Below, in pieces: positions 9,349 through 18,076 of a stretch of DNA of 64,000 nucleotides. The stretch is from DASZQY01 sp035548515 (GTDB taxonomy: Bacteria > Pseudomonadota > Alphaproteobacteria > Rhizobiales > Kaistiaceae): the NCBI GenBank assembly GCA_035548515.1, contig DASZSW010000037.1:62001-126000 (forward strand). The letters are read 5' to 3'. The position numbers and the translations under genes are program-made. Numbering within the stretch: the stretch's first letter is position 1; each line of letters opens with the position of its first letter. The notes under the pieces were generated by a model. The model was not told where the DNA came from. It saw only the letters and a program-made list of their open reading frames with translations, and made no database searches.

Positions 9349-10460
9349 TGGCCGCGCCCATCAATCGGTATGGTCTGCTCTACGCTGCCGCCGCGCACCG
9401 CGTGATACGCGGGAAAAAGCGCGACGGTCGGGTCGCAATGCGAGACGATACATTCGATCTTTGTGCCGACGACCGGAGCCTGCATGTCTGGCGCCAACAC
9501 CACGCGGCCGTGCTCGTCGCCGGCAAAGGAATACCGGGCGCCCCGCAGCGACGCGTCGCGAATGATCGGACTTGGCCCGTTGGTGGCGAAGGATTTAGTA
9601 CCGGCGTCAGTGCTGACCTGGCCTGGCACGTTGGCACTGACGACGGTGGTCAAGACGGTGAGCGACGGCTCGAACGGCGCACCGCCATCGAACTCCAGCG
9701 CCAGGTACTCGGCGTCCATGAATATGTACGAACCTGCCTGGAGCTCGGTGAAGGCGTTGTTGCCGCTGCTCAGCGCGGAGGTGCCGGTTCCTTCTCCCGA
9801 GACAACGTCCACGCCGACACCTGCATTTTCGATCGCGCGCCGTGCCGCCTTCACCTGGACCTGAACCGCCTCGGCCGCCTTGGCCCGCTCCGCAAGCGCT
9901 CCGATGTGCTGCACGTGGCCGGCGTATGCCTGCATTCCGCACATGCGGAGGCCAGCCGCTTGCTTAATCTTCACCGCGAGCGCCGCAGCGTCAGTCGGCG
10001 AGATCACGCCGGTACGGTGATGTCCGACGTCGAGGTCGACCATTACCGGAATGACGATGCTCGCCTGCTGCGCAGCCGTGTCTAGGCGGGCCACGACCGC
10101 AGAATTGTCGACCACGACGCAGGCGTTGCAGCCACGGGTGATCAGCCGGACCAAGCGCGCGATCTTTTCATCGGTGACTAGCGGCGATGTGATGAGCAGG
10201 TCGGCCACACCGCCAGCGGCCATGGCTTCGGCCTCGCCGATAGTGGCGCAGCAGACTCCCACCGCGCCGGCATCCACCTGCATGCGGGCGATCGCGGACG
10301 ACTTGTGCGACTTCGCATGCGGGCGGAGGGCGAACCCCCTCTCCCGGCTCTGCCGCGCCATCTTCGCCACGTTTCGGTCGAACGCGTCGAGATCGAGAAT
10401 AAGCGCCGGCGTGTTCAACAGCGACAATTCGGTGCCGTACACGGTCTTGCGCATCGTCAT
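9345..10460 (-). CDS. Fold-III PLP enzyme, D-threonine aldolase / D-serine dehydratase-like (DSD1 family)
   Basis: A 371-residue alanine-racemase-fold enzyme. Lys50 within RPHAKSHK is the expected PLP Schiff-base lysine. Near the C-terminus, His341-Cys342-Asp343 matches the H-x-D metal pair of D-threonine aldolases better than the H-x-C pair of D-serine dehydratases, so an aldol cleavage of a D-beta-hydroxy amino acid is favoured. It overlaps both neighbours by 4 bases. In the operon it could cleave a hydroxy-amino-acid fragment left after ring opening; that is inference. Confidence 0.85.
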   Translation of the reverse strand: MTMRKTVYGTELSLLNTPALILDLDAFDRNVAKMARQSRERGFALRPHAKSHKSSAIARMQVDAGAVGVCCATIGEAEAMAAGGVADLLITSPLVTDEKIARLVRLITRGCNACVVVDNSAVVARLDTAAQQASIVIPVMVDLDVGHHRTGVISPTDAAALAVKIKQAAGLRMCGMQAYAGHVQHIGALAERAKAAEAVQVQVKAARRAIENAGVGVDVVSGEGTGTSALSSGNNAFTELQAGSYIFMDAEYLALEFDGGAPFEPSLTVLTTVVSANVPGQVSTDAGTKSFATNGPSPIIRDASLRGARYSFAGDEHGRVVLAPDMQAPVVGTKIECIVSHCDPTVALFPAYHAVRGGSVEQTIPIDGRGQ

Positions 10461-11749
10461 GCCATCCTGCCGTCGATGTGCTGGATGGTGCGCGCCAGGA
10501 CGCGGACCACTGTGGCAAAGTCCGCAAAATCCATGGCCTCGTCCGGATTGTGGCTGCCGTTGGCATTGCGGACGAAGATCATCGCGGCGGGAATGCCGGC
10601 GGCCGCAAAATCGCCCGCGTCATGCCCACCGCCGCTGGCCATCTCGAAGGCGGGAACGCCGGTTTCGGCACAGACGTCGAGCAAGGCGCGACGCAGTTCG
10701 GCGTCCATTGCAACAGGCGCCTCTTGCGTCTGGCCCTCGAAACGGAAGGCGACGTTGCGCCGTTCCGCGATATGGACGCACGTCTCCTGGATGAACGCCC
10801 ACGTGCGATCCAATGTGTCCGTCGAGTGGCTACGAACGTCGATGGTGAAGACGACCTCACCCGGGATCACCGTCAGGCCGTGCGCAGACGCATCCGTCGT
10901 GAATTTGCCGAACGTGACCACGAGGTCTTCGCCCTCGCTCTCCCGAGCGATCCAGAATTCTTCTACCCGGCCCACAAGCTCGGCGGCGGCGAAGACCGCG
11001 TCGCGACGCAGCGCGCGCGGCTCAGCGCCCGAGTGGCCATAGGCACCAACGCACCTCGCCTCCTTGCAGCGCCTGTTGCCGCGGATTGCGGTGACGATGC
11101 CGATCGGAATTTCGCGGTCGATGAGAACGGGACCCTGCTCAATGTGGCATTCGAGGAAACAAGCGATCGCGGTCCGTTGGATGAGCGCGCGGCCATTGCC
11201 AAGAGCGTCAACGTCGCACCCGGCCTCGCGCATGTGCTCGGCGAGCGGGCGCCCGGTATCCGCGCGGGTAGCCGTCGCCAGTGCGCTTGCGGACAGCGTG
11301 CCAAGGGCGGCGCGGCTGCCGACGTGCTGGGCGCTGAACCAATAATTTTCCTCGGCGCGAATGGCCAACAGAGTCAGATCGCGCTCGAGGCTGACGCCAG
11401 CCGCGTGGAAGGCCACGAGGCAGGCCATGCCGGCCGCAACACCTGCGAGCCCGTCGTAGTTTCCGCCGCGCGGCACCGAATCGAGATGCGACCCGACGAA
11501 GATCGGAGCCTTGGTGCGGCTCGATCCCGGCATCGTGATGTAGAGATTTAGCGCGGCATCGGTGAGCGGCTCGAGGCCTAGGTCGCGCGCCAGGGCCGCC
11601 ACCATGTCATGTGCAAGCTGCTCGCCTTCGCCGTAGGCGGTCCGGGTAATGCCGACGCCGTCTGACGTGCGCGCGCCGATGTCAGCGAGCATCTGGCTGG
11701 CGACCTTAAGGCCCTCACCGATGTCGATCTCGGATAGCGCGGCTCTCAT
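10457..11749 (-). CDS. M20 family Zn-dependent amidohydrolase (N-carbamoyl amino acid hydrolase / allantoate amidohydrolase type)
   Basis: A 430-residue dinuclear metal hydrolase. Metal ligands are visible in GSHLDSV, NYDGLAGV, the AEENYWF pair of acids, ECHIEQGP and SGGGHDAGDF near the C-terminus. EQGP and the GNRRC segment before the dimerisation domain are typical of the carbamoylase/allantoate branch, which releases CO2 and ammonia from ureido groups. It sits directly after the PuuE-like gene with a 4-base overlap, an order that recalls allantoin or hydantoin breakdown. Confidence 0.9.
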   Translation of the reverse strand: MRAALSEIDIGEGLKVASQMLADIGARTSDGVGITRTAYGEGEQLAHDMVAALARDLGLEPLTDAALNLYITMPGSSRTKAPIFVGSHLDSVPRGGNYDGLAGVAAGMACLVAFHAAGVSLERDLTLLAIRAEENYWFSAQHVGSRAALGTLSASALATATRADTGRPLAEHMREAGCDVDALGNGRALIQRTAIACFLECHIEQGPVLIDREIPIGIVTAIRGNRRCKEARCVGAYGHSGAEPRALRRDAVFAAAELVGRVEEFWIARESEGEDLVVTFGKFTTDASAHGLTVIPGEVVFTIDVRSHSTDTLDRTWAFIQETCVHIAERRNVAFRFEGQTQEAPVAMDAELRRALLDVCAETGVPAFEMASGGGHDAGDFAAAGIPAAMIFVRNANGSHNPDEAMDFADFATVVRVLARTIQHIDGRMA

Positions 11750-12657
11750 TGGGAGACACCGCTGATCTGTTGGGAGGATTGGGCGAGATACCAGTCGAGG
11801 ATCTGGCTGCCGTTCATGAAGACGGTATCGCTGCGGTCGAGGAGCGCATCGATGGTATCGGTCAGGTAGCCGATGCGATGGGCAACACCGCTGAGGTGCG
11901 GGTGCAACGGAATCGCGAGGATGCGCACTTGGCCGGTTTCGGCGATCTCGCGTTGGAACGTCGCGATAGTCGCCTCGATACGGCGCGCCATCTCCGCCGA
12001 TGCATGTTTTTCTATCGCGAAAATCACGCTGTCGTTGATGTCGAGCCCGTAGGGCAATGAAACGACGTCACCGAACTTCGTGCGCAACCGCGTCGGGATG
12101 TCGTCAATGACCCACTGGCAGACGTATTCGACGCCGGCTTCCTTCAGGTAATCGAGCGTATCAAGCGTCTCCGACCACCCGGGACTCATCCATCCGCGCG
12201 GGCGGCGGCCGCAGAAGGTGGTGAGTTTATCGAGGGCGAGACGTATCTGCGAGCGTTCGTCAGTCTCGGTGCCAAGGTTTCGTTGCCGAACGCCGTGGCC
12301 GACGAATTCCCAGCCGAGATCGCGAATCGCAGCCGCCAACTCCGGATAGACGTCGATGACCGACGCGTTGATACTGGCGCTAACCGGAATGCTGCGATCG
12401 CCGAACAGTTTGAGCAGTCGCGGCATGCCGGCGCGGTTGCCATACTCGGCCCAACTGAAGTTGGGCAGGTCGGGCACGACGCTGCGCCCATGCGGGGGAA
12501 TAACGATCGTGCGCGGTGTGGGCTCGTCGTAGGGCCAGTATTCGACGTTCACGACAACATGCACGATGAGCGGCTTGCCATCGGGCGCCGTGAGCTTTCG
12601 ATGTGCGGTGGTCGGCACATAAGGGGCGCGCGGATTTGAGTTGAAATTGAGGTTCAT
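11746..12657 (-). CDS. Polysaccharide-deacetylase-fold amidohydrolase, PuuE-allantoinase-like
   Basis: A 303-residue NodB-fold hydrolase without a signal peptide. The N-terminal VVVNVEYWPYDEPTPRTI and the segment SWAEYGNRAGMPRLLKLF match the PuuE/cyclic-imide-hydrolase branch rather than chitin deacetylases. GHGVRQ and RGWMSPGWSET supply the later motifs, and HPHLSG near the C-terminus the catalytic His. Such enzymes open cyclic ureides or imides. It overlaps the deaminase-like gene upstream and the M20 gene downstream by 4 bases, so ring opening followed by carbamoyl hydrolysis is a sensible reading. Confidence 0.87.
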   Translation of the reverse strand: MNLNFNSNPRAPYVPTTAHRKLTAPDGKPLIVHVVVNVEYWPYDEPTPRTIVIPPHGRSVVPDLPNFSWAEYGNRAGMPRLLKLFGDRSIPVSASINASVIDVYPELAAAIRDLGWEFVGHGVRQRNLGTETDERSQIRLALDKLTTFCGRRPRGWMSPGWSETLDTLDYLKEAGVEYVCQWVIDDIPTRLRTKFGDVVSLPYGLDINDSVIFAIEKHASAEMARRIEATIATFQREIAETGQVRILAIPLHPHLSGVAHRIGYLTDTIDALLDRSDTVFMNGSQILDWYLAQSSQQISGVSQ

Positions 12658-14162
12658 GCGCTGCCTTTCGAGGCGGCGCTCGCCAGGTCGCGATAGTGCT
12701 TATTGAGCGCGCCCATCAGAAGCGCGGTGCGCGCCGGCGCTTCCGGATCGCGCGCACGACGCGCTGCGATGGCTGTGGCCACGGCGTTCGCCTCGACCTC
12801 GGCGATATCGAGGCCAGGGAATTCGCCGTCCGCATAGACGATCCGACCGGCGACAATCGTCATGCGAACATCCGCCCCTGACGCCTTGGTCAGGAACGCC
12901 ATCATCAACGGCATGTCGTCGTCGAGGTATGGATGGCGCGTGCTGTCGAGCGACACTGCAACGAGATCGGCGCTGCGCCCAACGACGATCGTTCCGGTCT
13001 CATCGCCGAACCCCGCGGCGTGCGCTCCGTTGACCGTGATCATCTCCAGAAGCTGTGCGGTAGACGGTGCCGGCAAGCCGTCCAGTGCGGGCGATCGCGC
13101 CAACAGGTCGGCCAGGCGCAACTCCCCGAGCAGGTCTTCGTCATCACGCAAGGAAATGTTGTCTGTGCCGATCGCGACCTTGATGCCTTTGGCCAGGAAT
13201 TGCGCCATCGGCGCGATGCCGCTGCGAACGCGCAGATTGCACGCCGGGTTGCGCACTACGGTCGCTCCCGTGCGGGCGATAACCTCGATATCCGCATCAT
13301 TAACGCGGACGGCGTGCGCGATGGTCGTCCGCGGCGACAATGCCCCGAGCGATTCGAGATGAGCGTAGGCGCCCTCGGGGAATAGTTCCCGCGTCGCCAG
13401 CTGCTGCGCAGCGGATTCCATGCCGTGAAAATGGATGCCTAGATTCTTCGATAGCGCATCGGCGGCCAGTTCGCGCCACAGCCCGTCGGACACCCATTGG
13501 GGACCGGCCGGGCCATAAAGAAGGCGGACGCCGGGATCGCTTCCGAAATCCGCCAGCAGCCTGTCCATCAACGCGATGGTCGCAACGCCGTCGCCGGCAT
13601 ACGCGTTCTTGCCACTGCCGCAGACCCAGTCACGCAGGCTCGGCGATAGACCTTGGCAGAAACAGGCCTCGTGCGGTGGATAGGCGATCATGCCTTGATC
13701 CATCGCTCCGATGCACATCGCGACGCGAATACCGACCTCGCGGTAGGCGCGAATCTGGCCGCGTACTTCGGCCTCGTAGTCACCGGAGCCAAAGGCGTAG
13801 TTGGCGTGAATTGCGGTGGTCACGCCATTCGCCGCCATGCGCAGCGCGGCAAGGCGCGCAATTGCGTAGGCGTCGAGAACGCCACGCGCGCGGCGGCTGG
13901 CGATCCACGGCTCGAGAAAATCGTCGCGATATCCGAGCTGTATCTGGCTGATGCCGCGGCCGTGCTGATGCGCATTGACGAATCCCGGCATCAGGATGCA
14001 GCGATCCAGGCGGCGCACTGGAAAAGTCGGATATCGCAGCTGCAATTCGGCGGCGTTACCGATGGCCGCGATACGTCCATCGGAAATTGCGACCGCGGAC
14101 TGGATGTACGCCGCGGTGGGGTCGAGAAGGAGATACTCCGGGTGCAGGATGAATGAATTCAC
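12654..14162 (-). CDS. Amidohydrolase superfamily protein, cytosine/guanine/SAH deaminase-like
   Basis: A 502-residue member of the amidohydrolase superfamily and the first gene of the operon. Metal ligands His65 and His67 lie in NAHQHG, a third His in IHFHGMES, another in IAHAVRV, and the catalytic Asp in AIGTDN. The composite beta-sandwich is formed by both termini, including GRSADLVAV. Relatives deaminate or hydrolytically dechlorinate purines, pyrimidines and triazines. The protein is somewhat longer than the usual 440-470 residues. The substrate cannot be read from sequence. Confidence 0.88.
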   Translation of the reverse strand: MNSFILHPEYLLLDPTAAYIQSAVAISDGRIAAIGNAAELQLRYPTFPVRRLDRCILMPGFVNAHQHGRGISQIQLGYRDDFLEPWIASRRARGVLDAYAIARLAALRMAANGVTTAIHANYAFGSGDYEAEVRGQIRAYREVGIRVAMCIGAMDQGMIAYPPHEACFCQGLSPSLRDWVCGSGKNAYAGDGVATIALMDRLLADFGSDPGVRLLYGPAGPQWVSDGLWRELAADALSKNLGIHFHGMESAAQQLATRELFPEGAYAHLESLGALSPRTTIAHAVRVNDADIEVIARTGATVVRNPACNLRVRSGIAPMAQFLAKGIKVAIGTDNISLRDDEDLLGELRLADLLARSPALDGLPAPSTAQLLEMITVNGAHAAGFGDETGTIVVGRSADLVAVSLDSTRHPYLDDDMPLMMAFLTKASGADVRMTIVAGRIVYADGEFPGLDIAEVEANAVATAIAARRARDPEAPARTALLMGALNKHYRDLASAASKGSA

Positions 14163-14227
14163 CGACCGGCCCTTCGCACATGCGCTTCGCAGTAATGCAT
14201 CGGCACCAAAGGCGAGATGCCGATTAT

Positions 14228-14240
14228 TTATAAATTATAA
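14228..14240. promoter_or_regulatory. AT-rich palindrome TTATAA-A-TTATAA, candidate operator
   Basis: Two TTATAA half-sites around a single A stand out from GC-rich surroundings. They lie about 66-78 bases before the amidohydrolase start, just downstream of the predicted -10 element, at the expected transcription start. The GntR protein of this operon is the obvious candidate to bind here. Confidence 0.4.
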
Positions 14241-14244
14241 TTTC

Positions 14245-14273
14245 AGGCTAGGTACGCTGGCTTATCCTGTCAA
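14245..14273 (-). promoter_or_regulatory. Candidate sigma70-type promoter of the heterocycle operon
   Basis: On the minus strand TTGACA (14273-14268) is a perfect -35 hexamer, followed after 17 bases by TAGCCT (14250-14245) as a weak -10. It points at the amidohydrolase start at 14162 and is the only promoter-sized gap in front of the operon. Confidence 0.5.
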
Positions 14274-14342
14274 GAAACAATAATAACCCTCAGTGAAATG
14301 GTGGGTGCACAGGAATCACGCAGCGAAAATGAGCGCGAGCCT

Positions 14343-14620
14343 TCACTTCGCAGCGAATTCGCGGCTTGCTTGTACGAGCATGCCTGCAAAATGGTCGCCG
14401 TAGCTTCTGGGGACGAGAAGCGCGAACAGGCCTTCGCCGTTCGTGTCGGCGTCGCGCCAGAGTTTTGATCGGGGTGTGATCGACGGCGGTCGCAGCCGCG
14501 GCGCCGTCCAGCAGGAGCAGGTGGACAGGGTCGCCGCTCGCCATGATGTAACGGCGGACGTTTCCGTGGCGGTCGTTCGGCACTGAGTAGACGAAACGGC
14601 GACAAGGAACGACGACGGCG
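14343..14620 (-). pseudogene. Degraded coding remnant, possibly recombinase-related
   Basis: The stretch from 14163 to 14620 has no intact gene. One minus-strand frame ends in a protein-like segment LWRDADTNGEGLFALL...REFAAK with a stop at 14345-14343. A different frame just upstream reads FVYSVPNDRHGNVRRYI, which resembles the N-terminus of tyrosine recombinases. The two frames do not join, so this looks like frameshifted debris next to the ROK remnant. Identification is weak. Confidence 0.3.
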
Positions 14621-14887
14621 CTAGGCGCCCGCGCCGTGAGAGCGCGGAAATAACTCGGCAATGTCGATAGGCACCGGCCGATAGTCGTCACGCCATCGGC
14701 CGCTGACCTTGCTCACCGTCAAACAGCGACCGCCGAAGCGATCTTGAAACTTGTCGGCCGCGTCGGGCGTAGCGAAGGCAAGCCGGACGTAGTGCCGGCC
14801 TTCGTCGTAGCGCGAGCGTCCGCCACGCGGCGCGGTCGCCCACGGCGCACCCTCCGCCGCCGCCGCAAACACCATCTCCGCACTCAC
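14621..14887 (-). CDS. Small hypothetical protein
   Basis: An 88-residue frame from GTG 14887 (internal ATG four codons later). It has protein-like character, with RHYVRLAFATPDAADKFQDRFGG as its most structured part; similar short proteins occur as uncharacterised proteins in Bradyrhizobium-like genomes, often near recombinases (from memory). It overlaps the end of the ROK remnant by 4 bases. I assign no function, and it may be part of the debris. Confidence 0.4.
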   Translation of the reverse strand: MSAEMVFAAAAEGAPWATAPRGGRSRYDEGRHYVRLAFATPDAADKFQDRFGGRCLTVSKVSGRWRDDYRPVPIDIAELFPRSHGAGA

Positions 14888-15232
14888 GAGGAAGCCCCCG
14901 CCTGACCCAGCGCCTGCCGCGCCAGCTCACCCAGCCCATGACCCGAGGCGACCTGCTCCAGCGCCCCGAACTGGTCGTAGCCGGCGGCCAAGATGATCCA
15001 CCCCCGGAATGGGATGCCCGATCTCGCCCGTGGCATGGTTGAAGCCACGATAGATCTGGCCGTCCAGGATGATCCCCGCCCCTATGCCGGTGCCGATCGT
15101 GATGTAGCCCAGGCTCAGGGCACCTGCCCGACGCCAAGCTCCCCACTCCCCCAGCGCCGCCAGGTTGACGTCGTTGTCGACCAGAATCCGCACCCCGAAG
15201 CGCTGCGATAGGATCTTATTCGCGGAAGCGCT
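14884..15232 (-). pseudogene. ROK family (sugar kinase/regulator) remnant with frameshift
   Basis: An internal and C-terminal piece of a ROK protein: VRILVDNDVNLAALGEWGAW, then TIGTGIGAGIILDG and FNHATGEIGHPIPG. At the GGGGG run near 15000 the frame breaks and continues as AAGYDQFGALEQVASG to a stop at 14886-14884. The N-terminal ATP-binding part is absent because a TGA at 15235-15233 precedes the fragment. The zinc-binding CxCGxxGC motif of ROK proteins is also missing, which fits a dead gene. Confidence 0.75.
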
Positions 15233-15312
15233 TCAGCATTCTTAGCGAAGGCGAGATAGGCGTCCGCTTGACGCAATCTCAGGCGCACGGTCATGCCAAC
15301 GGCGTTAGCGCG

Positions 15313-16065
15313 TCAGGCAAGGTTAGGCATCATCGCGCTTTCTGCGATATGGAACGGCACCCCGTAGACTCTCCCCAGCAGTTCGGGCGTCAGCGCCGCC
15401 GGGGATCCTCGCTCGACAACACGTCCGTTACTGAGCACCACGATTTCATCGGCGATGGCGGCCGCAACGTTGACGTCATGCAGAACCGCCAAGACGCCGG
15501 CACCGCTCGCGGCAACGCGACGGGCGAGTTGCAGGACGGTCCGCTGCTGGGCGGGGTCAAGGTGTGTCGTCGGCTCATCGAGCAGCAGATATTGTGTCGG
15601 GCCGCGATGTGCCGCGATCTGCGCCAGGACGCGGGCGGCGTGCACGCGCTGCTGTTCGCCGCCGGATAGCGCACTGATCAGCCGCTCCGCTGCGTGGGCC
15701 ATCTCGACGGCTGCGAGCGCTTCGCCGACGATCGTGTCCACCTCATGGTTGCGCATGCTCACCGGCACACCGAGCCGCACGATCTCACCGGCGGTGTACG
15801 CCATCGTCAGCGTCACCGATTGCGCGAGCACGGCTCGGCGCGCGGCGAGCATTGCCGCCGACCAGCCCGAGATATTCTTGCCGTCGATGGTGACTGTTCC
15901 GCGGACCGGCTTCAGCGCGCCGGCGGCGGCACGGAGCAGCGTCGATTTGCCGGCACCGTTCGGTCCGATCAGAACGACGATGCGGCCAGGTGCGATGGTG
16001 AGGTCGGCGTCGGTCAGCACCTCGCGGCCGCTGAGCTGCACGCTGATTCCGCGCGCTTCGAGCAT
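15313..16065 (-). CDS. hmuV: Heme ABC importer ATPase
   Basis: A 250-residue ATPase taking ATG 16065, which follows the permease stop after 2 bases, rather than an upstream in-frame ATG inside the permease. Walker A GPNGAGKST, signature LSGGEQQRVHAARVLAQ and Walker B YLLLDEPTTHLD are intact, followed by the switch His in VLHDVN. The HLDPAQQ and RVLAQI features fit HmuV. It energises HmuU at the inner membrane. It is the last gene of the hemP-hmuTUV operon; a ROK remnant follows. Confidence 0.92.
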   Translation of the reverse strand: MLEARGISVQLSGREVLTDADLTIAPGRIVVLIGPNGAGKSTLLRAAAGALKPVRGTVTIDGKNISGWSAAMLAARRAVLAQSVTLTMAYTAGEIVRLGVPVSMRNHEVDTIVGEALAAVEMAHAAERLISALSGGEQQRVHAARVLAQIAAHRGPTQYLLLDEPTTHLDPAQQRTVLQLARRVAASGAGVLAVLHDVNVAAAIADEIVVLSNGRVVERGSPAALTPELLGRVYGVPFHIAESAMMPNLA

Positions 16066-16067
16066 CG

Positions 16068-17144
16068 TCAGCGCAGCTGTTGCGCCAAGCCCTGGCGCAG
16101 CAGGAGCCACAGCATGAACGGCGCGCCGACGCCGGCGGTTATCACGCCAAGCGGGATCTCGCTCGGCGCCGCGATCGTGCGCGCGACGATGTCGGCGGTG
16201 ACCAGGAATGTGGCGCCCGCTAGCGCCGTGACCGGCAGCAGCAAACGATGTGCCGGGCCGATGACCAGGCGGACGACGTGCGGCGTGATCAGGCCGACGA
16301 AACCGACGACGCCGGACACGGCGACCGACGCGCCGACGGCGGCGGCGACACCGATGACGGCGACGCGTTTCAGCCGCTCGACGTCGATGCCGAGATGGAA
16401 AGCCTCGGCCTCGCCGAGCGCCAGTGCGTCGAGCCCACGTGCCAGGCGCGGCGCCACCGCCATGAACGCCAGCGCGAACGGCAATACCAGTGCGATCTTG
16501 GTCGAGGTTGCGCCACCAAGGCTGCCCAGCGTCCAGAAGGTGAACTCGCGGAGCTGCTGCTCGCTGGCGATGAACACCAGCACGCCGACCCCGGCCGACG
16601 TGAAGGCGCCGATGGCAATGCCGGCGAGCAGCAGCAACGTCGCCGATGTCTGACCCTCGCGCCGCGACAGCAGGTGCAGCGTCGCGCTAACGATCAGGCC
16701 GCCGGCGAATGCCGAAAGCGGCAGGCCGAGCGTGCCGAGGTTCCAAGGCACGAGATTGCCGAGGCCGGCGCCGAGGATGAACCAGAGTGCGGCCGCCAAC
16801 CCGGCGCCGGAGGAGACACCAACCACGCCCGGATCGGCGAGCGGGTTTCGGAACAGACCCTGCATGACCGCGCCAGCCAGCGCGGTGGATGCGCCGACAA
16901 GGACGCCGAGCACGGTGCGCGGCAGACGCACATCCAGCACCACAACGGCGTCGCGCCCGGCGGTTGCGGTCCCGTCGAGGAAGCCGAACAGAATCGCTGC
17001 CACACGTTGCGGTGGGATCGCGATCGGCCCGATGACCAGCGATGCCATCGCGGCGGTCACCGCCAGCGCCGCAGCGATGCCGATTGCGGCAAAGTCGCGC
17101 GTGCGCCGTTGCGTCATGCTTGCGCCGGCGACGGCGGTCGTCAT
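16068..17144 (-). CDS. hmuU: Heme ABC importer permease (FecCD family)
   Basis: A 358-residue inner-membrane permease starting at ATG 17144, in an ATGA overlap with the end of hmuT. About ten hydrophobic helices are visible. Family blocks include LRLPRT-like VRLPRTVLGVLVGASTALAG near residue 75, MQGLFRNPLADPGVVGVSSGAGLAA and the ATPase-contact loop GLITPHVVRL. It works with HmuT and HmuV to move heme into the cytoplasm. Confidence 0.92.
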   Translation of the reverse strand: MTTAVAGASMTQRRTRDFAAIGIAAALAVTAAMASLVIGPIAIPPQRVAAILFGFLDGTATAGRDAVVVLDVRLPRTVLGVLVGASTALAGAVMQGLFRNPLADPGVVGVSSGAGLAAALWFILGAGLGNLVPWNLGTLGLPLSAFAGGLIVSATLHLLSRREGQTSATLLLLAGIAIGAFTSAGVGVLVFIASEQQLREFTFWTLGSLGGATSTKIALVLPFALAFMAVAPRLARGLDALALGEAEAFHLGIDVERLKRVAVIGVAAAVGASVAVSGVVGFVGLITPHVVRLVIGPAHRLLLPVTALAGATFLVTADIVARTIAAPSEIPLGVITAGVGAPFMLWLLLRQGLAQQLR

Positions 17145-18067
17145 TCGGTGTCCGTGGACCACGGGCGTTCCGGCACGGCCGGCGGTGGGCGGTCCGGGTA
17201 GATGCCGACGAACAGATCACGCGCCGCCTGTGCGGTCCGTGGCCCAAGACCAAGGAGATATTCGCCGGGCAACACCACCAGCCGTTTGTCGTGCGCGGCG
17301 GGTGTGCCGGCAAACGCGGCGGACGCGAAGACTTCATCGGCATTGGCTACGTGTTCGCCACGCGACATCATCACAACGGCATCCGGCATCGCCTGCATCG
17401 ACGCTTCCTCGTTGGCCGCCTTGTATCCCGTCACGCCGGTCAGCGCATTTTGCACGCCGGCGAGCGCGAACACGTCGGCGGCGCTCGTGCCTTCGCCGGC
17501 GACCATCGGTCCGCCTCCCGCCATTGACAGCACGAAGATCGCCTTGCGCCGCTGGTCCTGCGGCGGCCGCGACGCTGCAACGGTTGCGAGGTCGGCGGCG
17601 ACGGCGTTGGCGAGTGCCTTGCCTTTCTCATGTTCGCCGACCACGTCGGCGACGAAGCGGATCTTGGCGACCACGCCGGCAGCATCATGCGCTTCCGGTA
17701 CGAGAACGAACGGCACCGACGCCTTTTCCAGTACGTCGATGGCTTCCTTCGGACCGGAGCCTTCGATGGCGAGCACGAGCGATGGCGCAACCGACAGCAC
17801 GCCCTCCGGCGACAGCGTGCGCATGTACCCCACACTCGCCTTCTGCTGCGCCCGCTCAGGGAAATCGCTGGTGAGATCGACCGCAACGATGCGGTCTTCC
17901 AATCTCAGCGCGTACAGGATCTCCGTCACCGCACCGCCGATCGCGACGATGCGCGATGTATCGGCGATGGGGACGCTGCGGCCCGCAGCGTCGACGATCG
18001 TGCGTTGTTCAGCTGCCGCACCGGTGGCGAAGAGCGCAGCCGACAAAGCCAGCGCGAGGCGAAACAC
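17141..18067 (-). CDS. hmuT: Periplasmic heme-binding protein
   Basis: A 308-residue class-III binding protein. Residues 1-19 (MFRLALALSAALFATGAAA) form a signal peptide. The mature part begins RTIVDAAGRSVPI, and IVAIGGAVTEILYAL, SVGYMRTLSPEGVLSVAPSLVLA are characteristic of HmuT/BhuT proteins, with a Tyr in SVGYMR as the likely heme ligand. It lies between hemP and hmuU and overlaps the latter by 4 bases. Confidence 0.92.
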   Translation of the reverse strand: MFRLALALSAALFATGAAAEQRTIVDAAGRSVPIADTSRIVAIGGAVTEILYALRLEDRIVAVDLTSDFPERAQQKASVGYMRTLSPEGVLSVAPSLVLAIEGSGPKEAIDVLEKASVPFVLVPEAHDAAGVVAKIRFVADVVGEHEKGKALANAVAADLATVAASRPPQDQRRKAIFVLSMAGGGPMVAGEGTSAADVFALAGVQNALTGVTGYKAANEEASMQAMPDAVVMMSRGEHVANADEVFASAAFAGTPAAHDKRLVVLPGEYLLGLGPRTAQAARDLFVGIYPDRPPPAVPERPWSTDTE

Positions 18068-18076
18068 GGCGCACTC

